A stretch of DNA of 64,000 bases from Theristus sp. LFF4_11 (taxonomy: Eukaryota > Nematoda > Chromadorea > Monhysterida > Xyalidae): positions 20,930-84,929 of the forward strand of contig JASANC010004439.1 of NCBI GenBank assembly GCA_030248135.1, in the 5' to 3' direction. Under the pieces are notes generated by a model. That model saw only the letters and a list, made by a program, of their open reading frames with translations, was not told the DNA's origin and made no database searches. The first letter of the stretch is position 1, and every line of letters starts with the position of its first letter. Shown here piece after piece: positions 63,691 through 64,000 of this stretch. The position numbers and the translations under genes were made by a program.

Positions 63691-63777
63691 TTTTCTTTTT
63701 TGCAATCATTTTAAAATCTGCGATTGCGTTAGTTTAGTTGATTGTAGATCGCGAAAAAAATCAATCCTCCCAGTCTA

Positions 63778-64000
63778 GGTTTTTTCTTCAAAAAGTCGGT
63801 TCTGCAATTTGCAGAAATTTGGTAAAAAATTTCTGCAAATCAAATTTGGTTTCTGCAAATTTCAAAAACACGACAAAAATGGTTTTTGTGCTTGTTTAAT
63901 GTCATTTTTTGCTCTGAGCATCATTTCTCAACGATGCGCAGAATTGCAATTGCCATTTGCATCGTTTTACCGCAGAATTTTTCAAATATTCAGAAAGAGA
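63778..64000. repeat. Interspersed repeat, TTTCTGCAAATTT type, cut by window edge
   Basis: Second copy of 30680-30910 in the same orientation; continues past the right edge. Confidence 0.8.

Overview
The window is nuclear DNA of a multicellular animal. It carries multi-exon genes with GT-AG introns (plus one apparent GC-AG intron), an anoctamin, a calcineurin B and SLC16-like transporters, set in introns and spacers packed with palindromic DNA-transposon relics and tRNA-derived SINEs. The sequence does not let me name the phylum; an invertebrate is my inference. I joined exons by hand from splice-site consensus, codon phase and family resemblance. Inside each gene every proposed junction keeps phase, which is the main internal check.

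Layout. (1) 1-6897, minus strand: the 5' two thirds of an anoctamin/TMEM16 gene, which runs off the left edge after its first membrane segment. (2) 8962-51428, minus strand: about 47 exons that join in phase into one reading frame of roughly 3,539 codons. It encodes an acidic N-terminus, five repeats of a three-zinc-finger exon cassette, two matrin-3-like RRMs, Q-rich tracts, an RS/RG-rich exon, charged helical exons, several candidate SUMO-interacting motifs and a basic tail. The part before 32.2 kb and the part after 21.9 kb could still be two genes. (3) 23367-30174, plus strand: two tandem paralogous monocarboxylate-transporter-like MFS genes. If (2) is one gene, they lie inside its 10.4-kb intron on the opposite strand. 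(4) 51.4-57.4 kb: spacer holding several inverted-repeat elements. (5) 57374-62761, minus strand: a complete calcineurin regulatory subunit B of six coding exons and 171 residues. (6) 62.8-64 kb: spacer ending in a repeat cut by the window edge.

Mobile DNA. Four elements carry intact 8-bp target duplications (hAT type), and several palindromic MITEs are flanked by TA (Tc1/mariner type). There are also a 1.15-kb fold-back mariner, five copies of one SINE family and several unnamed inverted-repeat families. An unusual number of element ends lie within about 15 bases of a splice site. One hAT insertion has copied the 5' splice site of calcineurin B exon 3, and one MITE end appears to supply a 3' splice site.

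Functionally the genes look unrelated: a membrane scramblase/channel, a nuclear RNA- or SUMO-binding scaffold, two small-solute carriers and a calcium-signalling subunit. The best candidate for something undescribed is the zinc-finger cassette gene and the relation between its introns and mobile elements.
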